The notes: generated by a model not told the origin, from the sequence alone. 64,000 nucleotides of DNA from Isoetes taiwanensis (GCA_021234155.1 JAJEKV010000138.1:1607876-1671875), one strand, 5' to 3'. Positions 1 to 13,050 are shown, counted from the stretch's first letter. Program-made: numbers and translations.

Positions 1-1480
1 TTTCAGTGGGTATGGCAAGAGAATTGAGGAGACTCTACCATCGATGGTGATTTCAAGGAGGTATGGGAAAGCCTCTTGGTACAGGACTATTCATGCATCG
101 ACGGACCAAGTCAAGGCCCGCTAACTCCCGTGCGCCGTAAGCGTGATGGGGCGGGGAGAGTGTTATTGGAATGACTAGGGGTAAGGAAGCTAATTCTCCA
201 TGATACACAACAGCCCAATAGCGGGCATGCGGGTTTTATGAAGACCTACTTCAAGATTCCAGTAGCTATACAGTAGGGAATGAAGAAGCGGGATAGCAAG
301 ATATATTAGCCAGTGTCAGGTTGTGCCCGACAAACCAAAGCATGAGCAGCAATTCCAAAAGCCTTGGAACCTCTAGCGGTGCGAATCACGAAGTGGGAAG
401 TGGTAAGTATGGATTTTATCACAGGACTTCCCAAGACTCTTGAGGCAAAGATGCATTGATGGTCGTAGTAGACAAAATTGTCTAAGATGGCACATTTTTG
501 TGCCTTGTAGAACTACCGACCACGACATTAGATAATCTGCCAAGCTATTTGTGAAGGAGATTTTTAGGCTCCATGGCATGCCTCGGGGAGATAATATCAG
601 ATAGAGATTCAAGTTTATGAGTGCTTTTTTGCGGGACCTCTTGACACCATTGATCTAGCTCGTCTCCATGAGCACGGCATATCAGCCCCAAACAGATGGT
701 CAGGCCGGAGAGGGCCGAATCAATCATTGAAGACATGCTTAGAAGCTTTGTGCGGAATAAGCAGTCAAGTGGGATGAGTACATCCACTTGGTGGAATTCA
801 TACTACAAGGTGCCAAACAAGAGTCATCCCGGATGTCTCCTTTCATGGTAAATTCACGGGTACCGGTGCTTAACCCCACTTGGCACAATCCCCGTGTCAA
901 AGGTTGAAGTGTCGGTAGATGCTAGGAGATATCACGTGATTGATTAGTGGAAGAAGTGAGGGGTTACCTCCTAGCGGCAAAGAAGCCCGAAAAGTGTAGC
1001 CAGAAAAGCCACGGGACCATAAGAGAGTTCAAAGTAGGCGATAGCGTGTGGTTGAAGATCAAGGTCAAGCAAGCTAAGCTTGGTTGGGAGTTGCAAGAAG
1101 CTTGCCCCTAGATGGGCTGGTCCTTCAAGATTTTGGGAGAGAGTGGGCTCCCAAGCCTACAAGTTGGATCTCCCGCCCATCTCAAAGTTCACAAGGTTTT
1201 CCACACGTAAGTTTATTGAAAAGGCACAATCCTAACCTGAGGAGGTCTTGAGATACTCCAACCTTGTTGGAAATGGCCGACTAAGAGCAAGTGGAAATTG
1301 TGCAGGCTACTTTCTTGATAAGTCATTCAAGAAGACTAGGAGGTCTCGGTTTCTCCGAAGTTTGGTCAAGTGGAAGCACTTGCGGGTGGAAGCACTAAAT
1401 CCAGGGTATTGAAGCAAGATCTGGAGAAGCAATACCCGAGGAGTTTATGAAGGAATTTGATGGGCTTAGTCGTCTCCGAC
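1..1480 (+). pseudogene. Ty3/gypsy pol remnant: integrase and chromodomain
   Basis: This is the 3' part of a chromoviral Ty3/gypsy polyprotein, broken by many stops and frameshifts. Translation in shifting frames shows an integrase core start MDFITGLPK at 409-435, the integrase motif YQPQTDGQA at 680-706, the post-integrase FKVGDSVWLK at 1028-1057, and a chromodomain-like LVKWKHL at 1361-1381. The order (integrase, GPF/GPY-like part, chromodomain) is what the family has at the end of pol. The integrase inserts retroelement DNA and the chromodomain guides it to chromatin. No reading frame stays open long enough to make a protein. The element starts outside the window, so gag, protease, reverse transcriptase and the other LTR cannot be judged. 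Confidence 0.85.
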
Positions 1481-1539
1481 TTGGTCGACCCCGACTTCGC
1501 CCGAGGTTAGCTTAGTATGCTTCTTAGTTAGCCTCTAGC

Positions 1540-2310
1540 TCTGGCGGCGGTGTATTCTAGTTAGTGGAATACATATGCGAGTCTTGGAACATGTGTGCGA
1601 TGATGGGATAAGCCTTTAAGGCGTTCCCTAAACAACATGCACCAAGAGGTGCGCATGACCACTAGGGTCATCGCGAGAGAAGAAGGAAAGGCATGGTGCG
1701 ATGATGGGACATCGGTCGGATGCTCCTATGCCAATGATGTGGGGATCGCACACACGGCCATAGGGGGTCATGATGAAGGTCAAAGTGATCATGTGCGATG
1801 ATGGGATCGTGAGAGCGTTCCTAACTTAAAACCCTTGGGGCATGATGCACTAGGGGGTACTTCGCACCGGCTTAGAGTACAAGGTAGCACTTGATCATGG
1901 CGATGATGGGATCATCTTAAATGGTCCTTAAGCTCAAAATCAAAAAGGGCCATGATCGAATGCAAGGTATGGTAAGGGGGTGGTCCCCCTAAAACCACAA
2001 ACTTATTAATTAAACTAACGTAATGTGCTCCATGTGCGGGCAAGTGAGAAGGAGCTTGGTGGGGCACATTACGAAGATGGGGAACCATAATTTAGATTAT
2101 GAACCCTAATAACTCTTATAATAATGTTTTGAATTATTGTAGGAAGTAACCTTGTTGGGTCTGTGGTGCCGGACTAAGATGATATTGGTGAGGAAATCGG
2201 CGGCAGGATTGGGCTGTCAGTTAACTCAGGTTTTAAGAGTCAGAGGATTGCCCTTGTCAATTAATCAGAGAGTTTTGGAGTTAAACCGGAGTTTTTTTGT
2301 CTTAGAGGGA
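1540..2310 (+). repeat. Probable 3' LTR of the Ty3/gypsy remnant, with about 100-bp internal repeats
   Basis: The stretch directly follows the chromodomain remnant and has no coding potential, as expected for a 3' LTR. It contains the motif gcgatgatggga four times, near 1596, 1698, 1795 and 1900, spaced about 100 bp apart, so part of it is a decayed tandem repeat. I could not fix its ends: no clear TG...CA pair or target duplication is visible, and its right side is met by the poly(T) of the next LINE. LTR identity is therefore inferred from position. Confidence 0.45.
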
Positions 2311-2793
2311 CAGTTTTTATAATTTTTTTTTTTTTGAAGGAAAGAAACTTTTTAATCATTAATTATAGAAAACAATTACATAAACCATAGGCATATCCAA
2401 GAATGATAAGCCTTTAGAGTTAAGCTATATAGAGTTAAGTAGCTTAAAGTTGCAGAATACAAAATGAAATTGATCAAGTTATTTCAGATCAACTTCTGGT
2501 GCACTTAGATCTGATGAAGAAGATGCACCGCTATCCTTGCCAAGTGAGATCTTGAGCAGTTGAAGATAGTTCCCGGTAAAACAAAGAAAACTTCGAAGTT
2601 ATATGAAGTTAGGAAATGGAAGTGGTCACGGTTTGAGGTTGATAAATTGGGATTTGGTTTGCTTCCCAGATCCACTAGTTCGATGTCGGCCAATTGCATG
2701 TGGCCATTAGATGAATCATTGTTCCAAAGCAATCAGCCCTTCCTCTATAATAGTAATAGCTTTCCTGTAGGATTCAAACGAGATTCTCATGTC

Positions 2794-3442
2794 TCACGCC
2801 AAACACGTGAATAAACCAAAATAGCTCATGCATGAGATGAGTTCCTTTCTGCCTGAACTCCATTGCCGGATTTCCAACCTTGGAATTTCTGATAAGGACT
2901 CCATAAGTTTTCCTTTAACTGTCCCTGTCCAAAAACTGTAGTCATGATTATGCTGAAATACATCTGTCCTACTGTTTCCAAGCCTTGACATTATTGCCTC
3001 TTCTGCCACATCATATTGAAGGTCAAGCTTGTACTTGCAGTTCCAAAGGTAATCTATCAACAAAAGAATTGGCATTAGAAGAGATATCATGACAATTAAG
3101 CTTAAAACTATTGAAAGGTCCTGCAAAACTTCCAAGGTTATTCCATCTACTGTCATAATTATCAGCATATCTGTTTTTTTGAGCTGTTACCATCAGCTCA
3201 ATGTCATAAATTATCTGGAACTGAATCCAAAGAATTGAATTTTTATGACCACCATAGAGACACACTTTTCTATTTTTCCAAATGTTCCATAAAATAATAT
3301 AACAAAGAGAGTTTCTCATGGGATCATTATTAGAAATGAATTCAATGATATTCCTTGGTTTTACAATACCAAAGTTATTTAGGATCCAATTCCATAAGCC
3401 ATTAATTTTTGGACATGTGAAGATATCTTTGGACATTTTCAA
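2794..3442 (-). pseudogene. LINE ORF2 C-terminal region (zf-RVT-like)
   Basis: A 139-residue open stretch at 3023-3442 shows the pattern seen after the RT in plant L1 elements: a cysteine-containing start (KDIFTCPKINGLWNWIL), then YIILWNIWKNRKVCLYGG, which resembles the segment just after zf-RVT. The overlapping stretch at 2794-3168 in another frame is probably its frameshifted continuation. I could not place RNase H catalytic residues with confidence, so I do not claim an RNase H domain. Confidence 0.6.
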
Positions 3443-4699
3443 TAGAATTGCGAAGAGGACATAGGCGAGAGATAGTTTGAGCAGGAGGAGGAATAAATCT
3501 TATGAATAAGTTCCAAACAAGGAATGCTTTTGTTTGCTAGTAGCCAAATGAAGAAGGCAACTTTGGGAGGACCAGAAAGATTTCCAAATATTCTTAAAAG
3601 GATTGACTCAACATCAATTTATGTGCGGTATTTCCCCTTTTAGGCTTTGTTGAGACTCCACGGTAAGATAAGCATAAATATTGGAAACTTTGTAAGTTTT
3701 TACTGTCTCTACAAGACCAATGAATGTCACGATTAATGTTAGGATTAAGATTTATTGCCCCGGCGTGTTCATTATGTGATCAAAAAGGGTCTGTCGGAGG
3801 TAGTGCCCTTATTTTAGCTTTAAGCCTAGTCCAAGATGTCCATCATTTATCAATCCATAAATCCCCTAAGGTCGGAATGTTCTTCTCCATCCATTTTACG
3901 TAAATTCAGGATGTTTAAGAGCTAAAGGCTTGTCATCTCTAACAAAAAGGTTTGGATTCGAGAAGATCTTTGGTGTTGTGACTAGAAATTGAGATTTGAT
4001 CATGAGAGTAAGCTTTGGAAACTTTATTCCACGCCAATATCAAATTCCTCATTAGAGGGGAAGTATTAGCACGAGTTTAGACTCAAAGAAGGAGGAATGA
4101 GGCAAATGATGACTATGAGAAGGATGCCCCTTGAACTTGCTATTTTGAAGCCAATAAATAATAAAAGAAGTAGCGGGGACTACCATGATTAAGCAGAGAT
4201 TTCCAAACATATTTGCTAAAGCATACCCACAGAAGAGCAAGTTTTTCTGACCAAGACCCCTTTATCTCTTTTTTTGAGTCACATAATTCCAATTTACCAT
4301 ATGATTTTTTACCCAAATATAATTTCTAACAATCCTCTCTATCTGTTGATATATACATTTAGGAGTTAGGAGAGCGAGGAAGAGAAATAAATGTGGGAAC
4401 TAGCAAGTCTGAGTTGGCAATGATTGTTCTTCACGCCAAGGAGAGACAACTACCATAATTACTCAACTTTTCACGATTTTAGAAACAATTGGAGTCCAAA
4501 GGTTTTGACACTCATGTCAAGAGAGAGTGGCATCCCAAAGAGTGGTTGAGTGGTGAAATCATAACATTTAATGCCCGGGATGTCATTTTGATTAGATTCT
4601 CCTAGGATGATGCACTTGTTCATTTAGATAGATCGAGGGCTGCACTAAAACCTTTGATAATATTTAAAAAGGATTCAATGTTGTTACGCTCATTTTTTT

Positions 4700-5512
4700 C
4701 AAAAGGCTGAAGGAGTCATCGACATATTGCATTATGGTAAGATGAGGCAGTTATCGAGGAAAGCTTAAGACCCTCAATGTTACCAACTTGTTGATGATGG
4801 AGGATTACTCTTGTTAACATTTCAGCCACAATTATGAGCGGATAAAGGGGCTAAGGGGCAGCCTTGCCTTACTCCATTATTCAAAGTGAAGAAGGTAGAG
4901 GGAGAGCCATTTATTATGATTGCAGATTGAGCTCTAAGATTAAGGCCCATAATCAAGTCAATTAATTTGATTGGGATCCCAATTTTTTGAAGGGCCAGAA
5001 TCAAAAAATCCCACCTGACTGTATCAAAGGCTTTGGAAAAATCAAGTTTCAAGAGGACACATTTTTGATTTGAAATTCTTGCCCAATGCATACCCTCCAT
5101 AGCTGCAATGTAGTTATCAAGGATGTATCATGTCGATAGGAAGCGATTGATGCAAACCCGATATTTTACGAAGAAAACCTTTGATCCTGTTTGCAATGAT
5201 TTTGGCACAAAGTTTGTAGGTCGTGTTGGTCAAAGATATAGGTCTCCATTCATTGAAAGTCTCAGGATTATCACTTTTAGGAATGAGAGTGATGAATCCA
5301 CGAGGATAATCTGAGGGGTCAAAATGGTTGGAATGCCAGAAACCCTTAATCATGGCAATAAGATCATTCTTAAGAACATCCCAGAACTTAATAAAAAATT
5401 CTGGTGGAAACCCATCAGGCCCAGGGCTTTTACCTTTGGCCATGGCATTTAAAATTTGCTTAATCTCCTCTTGGAGAGGCATATTTAGGATCTGGTCACT
5501 CAAAGGGATCAA
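4700..5512 (-). pseudogene. LINE ORF2 reverse transcriptase, broken
   Basis: The 131-residue stretch at 5117-5512 has the RT entry motif GKSPGPDGFPPEFF and the block NEWRPISLTNTTYKLCAKII. The next stretch at 4822-5100 carries FSKAFDTVRWDF (motif A, with its catalytic Asp) and NNGVRQGCPLAP. The catalytic YVDD is at 4715-4726 on the minus strand, in another frame. All key motifs occur in the right order, but a frameshift separates the first two stretches and another lies before YVDD. This is the polymerase of the L1 element; it cannot be made as one protein here. Confidence 0.85.
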
Positions 5513-6466
5513 TAATATTGATAGGCAAGGAATTAAGAGTGTTCGAAACCATTGTACAGGGATTATCCCATAGCATTATCTTTGATTAGAAAATTTTGGA
5601 ATATTTGGAGAAGAAATATTGAGTAATTTCCTTTGGATCATCTATGGTATGGCCAATATCATTTTGATCTTTGGAGATTTCTTTTTTTTTAGGAACCTAT
5701 TTTTGGCTATTACGAAAAAATTTGGTATTACAATTGTCCATACTATTATGGAATTTGATCTTACTTTTCATGGCAGCACCTTTAGCCTCATACTCTTCAA
5801 TATTTTTAATGGCATGTTCAAGATCATCTTCAGTTTGATGAAGAGGTATTCAAAGGATCAGTTTGCAATTTAGATCTAACATCCCTCATAGCGGTTAGAA
5901 GTTTACTTTTGTTTTTCTTTTTTCTGCTCATGGAGGTTTTTGGACCATAACTTGATCCATGCTTTGGAAGCCTTTAGATTAGAATAAAAGGCTCTCATAG
6001 AATCATTGATGCGAACTCTCGGGAAGATTACCATAAAAATTGGAGAAATGCGCACAAAATTTCTCACTATTTAAAATGGAACAATTTAGCTTAAAAGGGA
6101 TGTTACCTTGTCTCTTGATATTATTGAGGTGTTTGGTGCAGTAGAAATTGTGGTGATGGTGGGAAATAGATGTGCATTCATCACTTGAAGACAACCACGG
6201 TTATCCCGAAGTCTAGATCGGACATTTTGATATAAAATCTATCGAGGCCTGAAATACTCTTGAATTACCTTCTTGCTTATTGGACCGGGAGTACTTAGCG
6301 GTAGAAGAAGGAATATGATTGAACAAATTAGAGTCCATTAAATTTTTCCCAATTTTCCCTCTCCTTAGCGACATGCTGAAATTATTATTGGACTTGAAGT
6401 CAAAGGCGGAGTATTGTTAAAAGTCACTGCTAAAATCCAGTGTAATATTGTTATGATTAAAGCCAA

Positions 6467-6838
6467 TTATTTATTTTTAGACCATAAGTCTTCTCTCTCC
6501 TTTGAGTTAGTAGGGGCATAGATGTTGATAACACCAAAGGGAGAGTTTAGATGATTGAAAATTACTGCCTGCCATCTTTTGCAGGGACTGTTGTAGAAAA
6601 GAGCATGATTCAGATTTTTCCAGATCATGCATAGGCCCCCAGAAGTGTTTGTAGCTTCAATCCAAATTGAAGACTGGCCAGGACCAATCCAGTCAGCAAG
6701 ATTTGAGCACTCAAAGTTAGGTAGTCTCAATTCTTGCAGTGAATTATAATACGCCTTATAATCTCTTATCTGACAAATAGCTCTTCTCCTTTTCAAAGGA
6801 CCTTTAATCCCCCTTAAATTCCAGGATAGGATCTTCAT
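6467..6838 (-). pseudogene. LINE ORF2 endonuclease domain, N-terminal part
   Basis: This open stretch of 123 residues begins MKILSWNLRGI, the typical start of the APE-like endonuclease of plant L1 ORF2. This enzyme nicks the target so that reverse transcription can be primed. The first catalytic block is recognisable as LQELRLP, where the family has LQET, so the conserved Thr is changed. The later part reads VINIYAPTNSKERE, a normal endonuclease segment. The frame then ends, and the rest of the domain (about 5520-6466) is visible only as short out-of-frame pieces. Confidence 0.8.
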
Positions 6839-7381
6839 GAATAAGGCTTAGGAATAGAAATGGCAGAAAAGAGCAAAGATTAATGCTTGGTACTTTCTTT
6901 GATCTTTCTCCTTGTATTATTAGCAGGGGTTCCCAGGATGTTGAGAATTCTATTTGAATGCTTAACCTTAGCATTACATTTTTTCTTCCCTTTTTTAGCC
7001 TTAGGTTTAGAAGATAAGAAGCATTTTGAAGGGCCTAAAAGATAAGAGTCATCTTCCCAAGAACCACTAACTTCAGAATTTTGGACAGAATTTTGAACAT
7101 ATTCTAGAGAATCATTTTCCTTATCCCGTTGTCGATGTCGGAGATTACACGGTCTTCATGGTGAGAGCAGCTCAATTTGGATTCCACAGCAGGGATTTGT
7201 TTTAAACTTCGTGACACAATTTATATCAGAGGAAGCAATTAGACTATTATGGCGGGGATTAGATCTTGCACGTTATTAGCCTCCTCATTTGTGACTACTT
7301 GAGGGTACCTCCTTATGTTTGAAGTTGCCTTGTGCATCTTGATTTTTTGTCAAATGATTTTTCTTTGTTCCAACCCGACAC

Positions 7382-9501
7382 TCAATTCCATGATTGTTCA
7401 ACCCACAGGACTGATTTTCTTTTTAGTATTCTGTTGTCCTGCCTTGAGCCATCAATACCATCTATTACTATTTGATCACCTACAGGCGTGCCTTGTATAC
7501 CATGTCCATCAATTTCCACATGCAATTCTGCCAGTTGCTGAGCTATGTGACTGGAAATGTAACCTTCATGGCATGAATTTGGGGGATCAAGGGACTTATG
7601 ATTATCAGATAGGTCTATTAATGGATATGAAAGTGGAGAATCAAGAATGGGTGAAAGTGTGGATGTATGCAATGAGGGGGCCTGAGTTTCCAATGGAACC
7701 ATTGTATCAATGTCATCTGCATCACAATCATTGTTCACCTTTGCAAGAATATCAAATATGTTTGAACATGGCAACTTATTTTGACATTCTGCATTGTCTG
7801 CAATTTTAGGTTCAGTTTGTATGCTTTCCATAATTAATGACTCCTCTTTTCCCTCTGAGTCATTTGCAACCTTAGGAATTGGAGCACTGCTGTGAATCTT
7901 CAAGGTTGGCTGGCAATTTCCTTTGGGATTATCTGAGATTTTAATCCCTTTGTGTCTTTCTGATGCTGCCTTTTTAGAGTCAAGCATAATACCCTTCAAA
8001 GTTTTGTCTGCGAGTCAAGTTCTTTTCTTTGCATGGGAGCCTTACCCTTGAGCATTGTTTTATTGTGCTCAATGTTTGTCAAATCATTTTTTTTATTTTG
8101 ACCATCAATGACTCTTTTGTTATCAACTGAGTCATTTTTGTTTGCATTCATGAAGAATAAACCTTTGTTCAAAATCTTGATTGTTGAAGGAGCAAGGTTA
8201 TAAGCTGTCTGACCATATGACATATTTGATAAGTCATTTTTTTCCTTTTTTTCCTCTAGTTGCTTCTGCTTGAATTCTTTTTTCCTCTGAATTCTTTTTC
8301 TGCTGCCATTAACTTTTTCATATGGCCTCCATTCTTGAGCATTATCCTGAGTGATAATATCTTTAAGCACATATTTATGCATGGACATGGGATCTCGAGG
8401 ATCTGGGTTAGAAATCTCAGAATTACCAGTGCTGCCAGTATTTTTGTTGTAAGATATATTCTGAGCATACTCCAGAATCTCTGAGTTCCCTTTGTCCCCT
8501 TTGATACTGCAAACAGAATGATTGAAATGCCTAGTTTTGCAATTCTGGCAAAAATTTGGTAATCCTACCCATCTCAAGTGAATGTTCGAAGGCTTACCAA
8601 AGAAGTCAATGAAGGGAATGGATGTAGGGATTGGTTTGGTAATATCAAGCTGAATGTAGCATTTAGGAGGCTTGAATGGGGAGAACTCAGAAGAGATGTA
8701 AGAGCCAATAGTGTTAAAGATTTTTGAGAAACAATCCTCATTCCAGTAAATAGGGGATAGATCATTCATGGTCACAGAGGCTATAACAAATTTGCCAAAA
8801 TCATTAATAATAAATGAGAGAGGGGTTCCACTTTTTGAAATAGATTTGAAAGGTGTTGAAGGTCGAATGTCCCAATTTCAACATAAAATTTGCAGTTCTG
8901 CTATTTCCACATTCCATTAAAAGGTAAGGAAAATTAAGCCAGTAGATGGAGTTAATGACAATTCCTTTGTGAAGTCTAAGCAGATGGTCCCAAAGGTGCT
9001 GTATATTAACACCAGCTTTATCAACAGAAATGACAACAGCAGTAGAAGATAAAGATTCAATCTTTGCAGCTATAGAAGAACTGTTCAGATGAATACCTTT
9101 AAAAAGTTGAAGATTTGGTCGGGTGAGGTACTGAAGGTTGTAGAATTCTTGAGTGAGATCTCGATCTGAAAGGATTTGCTGATTTGGCCTTGGATCCCCA
9201 TAAGGCAAAGGTACACCATTTGCATCCAGGACAGGTATGAAATCGTCATAACTTGGATCCTTAGAGAGGTTATCCCAGTGTGGCACGTCTGAGGAGAAGT
9301 GTTGCATTTCTTTTGAAAGAAAATTCAAATCAGAAAAATCCCCAAATTTAAGCACATTTGAAGGATTAGAGTGGAAAGAGCTTAAGCGGTCGAAGCGGAT
9401 CTCTACTTTTTTGGAAGGAGCATAAACTTGTGTAATAGAGAGTTGGCATTTAGGTCTTTTGGCAAATTTGATTTTTTTTTTTGTTTTCGGGAAAATTAGC
9501 C
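7382..9501 (-). pseudogene. LINE ORF1 (DUF4283-like, zinc-knuckle) in pieces
   Basis: ORF1 of plant L1 elements encodes a nucleic-acid-binding protein that packages the element RNA. Reading begins at an ATG near 9501 (MANFPENKKK), passes an A-rich run, and continues as a 183-residue open stretch at 8804-9355, a 259-residue stretch at 7996-8775 and a 205-residue stretch at 7382-7999. The 259-residue part matches the usual pattern of plant ORF1: a DUF4283-like middle ending in a cysteine cluster CQNCKTRHFNHSVC, which resembles a CCHC knuckle with unusual spacing. After that comes a low-complexity Lys/Asn-rich hinge. The pieces need frameshifts to join, so the gene is broken. Confidence 0.75.
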
Positions 9502-9519
9502 ATTGAAAAAGAAGGGGAA

Positions 9520-10530
9520 AACAGAGAACTAAGAAAATAAGAAGGCTAAGATCGAAAAGGGAATTGGCTAGAAAGGCGGATAAAGATGAAAGCTAAGGAG
9601 GAAATCCAAACAAGATCGAGAAGGAGAACCAAATTAATGCGAGAAAAGTACATAAACCATAGCATTTAGATACAAAATTATTAGGAGAATATCTTTACCA
9701 CAATCTTTTTGTCTTGACCATTCACAAAAAAAACTTGAAAGATTGCAAGGGAGGAGATGTTCTTCTTTCCGATTAATTCGAGGAGCCAAGAATCTATGAT
9801 TTCACCTTCAAATTCTTCGAGCAAGGAGTGAATGTGTATTCTCGGTGAAGCAATGTGATCCGGGAAAAATTGTTTGAAAATTAGGAATTCGAGTTTATTG
9901 AATGTGCCTTGAAGGAAACCACAAGTAATTGCTGCTCTGTTTGAGAATGACAAAAAATTTCCCATCCATGTGAAGCTTACAGCAAGGAGAATCTGAAAAT
10001 TGCTTGGCCTCTACAAAGCCAGCAATGAATTCTCTTATGGAATCCTTCTCAAATGCTTAGATCCATGTATAATTTCATCAAGAAAAGGTTTGAATCAAAT
10101 GAGACAAAGAATTCAAGAAAAATGGCGCTCCTTTGCTGACGTGGCATATTTTTCGACCATTTTCACAGTTTTTATAATTGCTAACTGCCCAAATGGAATC
10201 GGAAGACGGCTTCCACTTATGATATGCCATTGCATAACTCGCTTCTAGGTTCCGCAACTCCCTCTTTTGACCATAGCAGAGCCAGAACATGTCATGTACA
10301 GGTAAGTACACGACCCTGGTCATTACAAATCTATCCATCTATATTCCATTATTTTTTGCATTTCAAGCAAGCTGCATTTCTGCACTCTAAAACATGGCAT
10401 CTGCTTTGAACATTAGAGTGGTAGTAGGAAGGACTTCAACTCTTTGATAGTTCATGCGCTCCAAAACATTCAGTCTGCAGTGCACTATCAAGAGCAAAAC
10501 TTCAAAATTTCAAGGTAACATCAAGGACCA
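9520..10530. other. No recognisable gene
   Basis: This stretch lies between the 5' end of the LINE and the first visible exon of the SCREAM/ICE1-like pseudogene. It holds a 94-residue open frame at 9681-9965 (minus) with no motif I recognise; it may be part of the LINE 5' region. Nothing else can be supported. Confidence 0.5.
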
Positions 10531-10865
10531 GATTTGCATAATGAACTAGAGGGCCGTGTTGATGCCATGGTTCCTCCAGGATTTGCTGCTCAACATCAAT
10601 CCCTCTTAGCTCCAGATCTTGCTGGCCATGTGAAGGAAGAGTTTCCTGTTTCCTAGCCTAGTTCTGAAGCCCAACCTGCAAAAGTAAGTTTATTCTCTTT
10701 TTGTTTCATCTGCTTTGGGCATTACTTTCAGAGCATAGTTTTTGTTTGTGTTATAGTTAAATATGCCTTCTTTTCTTTGCAGCTCTGTCTTTTCCTGTTT
10801 TGTTTTGTACCTTGGTAACCCTGTAGAGAACCTGGCGTTACTGTGGCCAATTTGGCTTATACAGG

Positions 10866-13050
10866 CCTAAAAGGCATTTTCGGATTTGCCATCTGTTGGA
10901 TTCTGGGAACAAACTCCCCATGAGCTTGGTCGGCAGAGCTTGGTTCTTGATCCGGATTCAGCAAAAAATGAAAGCCATACATTTTATTGAAGGTGGAACT
11001 TGCCGATTTGCTCTAAGAAGCAGTTATTACCATGGATTTGTGTGACGTTCCAAGGGAATATACGCCATAAATACGTATATTCCTGGACCCGCCACCATAC
11101 AAGTCTACCTAGGTAGCCTTGTATGCCTTGGATAAGTGGCAAGGGGTGCACATCTAAGTTAATCGTTTAACTTAGATAACCTTAGGATAAGGCCCATTTC
11201 CACATGGCCTTATCCTATTGGGCAACCGCCACACGGCCTCATCTTAGTGGTGCCACGTGGCATCCCACGTGGACCCACACCTATATGAGCTCTAACCCTA
11301 ACCCTAGACCCTTTTCTCTGACCTAGCACCTGAACTCTCATCCACGTGCCCGAAACCCCGTTTCGAACCGTTCAAATCATAATCTAGCACGGAGCGGCGG
11401 CCCACGGAAGGTGTGTATGATAAGAGGGAGCAAACCTTCGAACCACGTCGAGGAGCATGGAGACGCCAGGAATGGGAGGAAGCGCTTCGGGAGGAGGTAG
11501 GTTGAGTAGAGTTCATGTTAGTTCATCTGGAAGTTAGCACTCCAGATGGGTTAGTGATTCGTATCTAGAGTAGAGCCACCCTAGATCCTTTGTTGAACAT
11601 CTTGAACCCTAATCAAGGAACCCTAACTGTTAGTTAGCTATGTATGATTAGGTTAAGATGTTCATATGATGTTGGTATTGATCATGATGTGATATATGTG
11701 ATATTGGTTGATCATGTTGCTCCTCTTGTATGGGGAAGGGGGGTAGAGACCTAGGGCCATATGTAGTATGCTCCTAGTGTAGATCCCTTAGTTCCTATTA
11801 GTTGCGGCCTGTGCATAGGAACCCACCGGGCTATGGAAGCTATGATGTGACTCAGCACCACACAACGGGGCTAGAGGCAAGATGGAGGGTGGATCCCCGC
11901 CGAGTGGGGGGCTTGGGGGATCCCACAAAGGACTAGGCTTATGGTGGGTCACTTACGTGTGGGCGAGCATGGGTCCGACACCTCCCGGGGCAATGGTGTA
12001 CAGCCTTGCCTCTCAAGAGTTGCAAGTGTCGGCTTGGCTCTTGTTTTGGGGGTTGGTCGGGGTGCAGAATGGTGTGTCGCCCGCGATTCTCTAGCCTCCC
12101 GTGGAGCCCCTAGACCCCGGGAAGGGGAGATGCAACCCTTCCTACCTCGTCCCGGACCCGGGAGATGCAACTTTGGAGTAGTCCCGATGGGTGATGCCAT
12201 GGGATTGCGTATCCCAAGGTTAGAGACATGCCACGGCTTGATTTAGCCCATCCGCAAAGTATGCAGGGAGGGGCGGATGGAGTGGTCAACCCTAGCCATT
12301 GTCTTATGCCAGCCCCGCCATTGTTATGACTCGGTCTGCTCTATCTTGAGACCTATCCAGTCAGTCGCCTACCCTATGTGTCAGAGCCACGGGTAGGAGC
12401 TCTCATGTTTTAAGGTATATGATTATGTTCTTCGCCTCTATGGATATGCGGTTGAGCTACCCCTGAGGTAGCATATTGGATTGTATTGCTAGTTCTGACG
12501 TGTTTATGCTTCCGCTGTGATAGGAGCCCATAGGGGAAGGGCGCGCAAGACACCTTCGTGTCCCCTTCCCGCACTACGGAGGTTCCAGAGTGCGGGATAG
12601 ACGAAGGGCCTGTGCGGTTGTTGAGCCGGACGGGGGATTTCCTGCCGAGTGTACGGCCGGGCGCCGTATGTTTAGCAGGGAGCGTCACAATTTGCTCTGA
12701 GTTGGAGCTTTACAGGTATTTTTTACTCTGGCATAAATAGCTAAGATAGAAATCATGTTTGTTACAGCCATATCATAACAGCAAATGGTGGCTCACAGGC
12801 TTAAAAGGCATTTTCGGATTTGCCATCTGTTGGATTCTGGGAACAAACTCCCCATGAGCTTGGTCGGCAGAGCTTGGTTCTTGATCCGGATTCAGCAAAA
12901 AATGAAAGCCATACATTTTATTGAAGGTGGAACTTGCCGATTTGCTCTAAGAAGCAGTTATTACCATGGATTTGCTCTGAGTTGGAGCTTTACAGGTATT
13001 TTTTACTCTGGCATAAATAGCTAAGACATATCATAACAGCAAATGGTGGC
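10866..13050 (+). repeat. Tandem duplication inside the pseudogene intron
   Basis: Sequence at 10866-11040, continued at 12690-12799, is repeated almost exactly at 12800-13050. The unit runs from taaaaggcattttcgg to caaatggtggctc and is about 250-280 bp long. The first copy is split by the solo LTR at 11041-12689. The second copy is unsplit and lacks about 20 bp near its end. The duplication must therefore be older than the LTR insertion, unless the LTR was lost exactly from copy 2. Confidence 0.9.
11041..12689. mobile_element. Solo LTR, 1649 bp, with 5-bp target duplication
   Basis: The block begins TGTGACG and ends CGTCACA, a perfect 7-bp inverted terminal pair of TG...CA type. It is flanked by atttg on both sides (11036-11040 and 12690-12694), a 5-bp target duplication typical of LTR elements. 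The unsplit paralogous copy at 12800-13050 shows the sequence before insertion and confirms both borders. There is no PBS, coding region or second LTR, so it is a solo LTR left by recombination. A possible TATA box lies at 11281-11288 (ctatatga), which would suggest plus orientation. The same terminal bases CGTCACA end the LTRs at 34736 and 37523, so the families may be related. Confidence 0.93.

Larger units (their letters stand above)
2323..9510 (-). mobile_element. L1-type LINE, near full length but decayed
   Basis: Read on the minus strand, the order is 5' region, ORF1 with a zinc-knuckle-like motif, an APE-type endonuclease, reverse transcriptase, a C-terminal zf-RVT-like region and a poly(A) tail. 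The tail appears as a run of 13 T at 2323-2335 on the plus strand. About 7.2 kb is a normal length for a plant L1 element. All coding parts are interrupted, so it is not autonomous. It lies against the LTR-like region of the Ty3 remnant. I could not identify a target-site duplication. Confidence 0.88.

Noticed and set aside
11882-12688. Several GC-rich open frames
   Set aside because: They lie inside the solo LTR and have no homology; high local GC explains their length.
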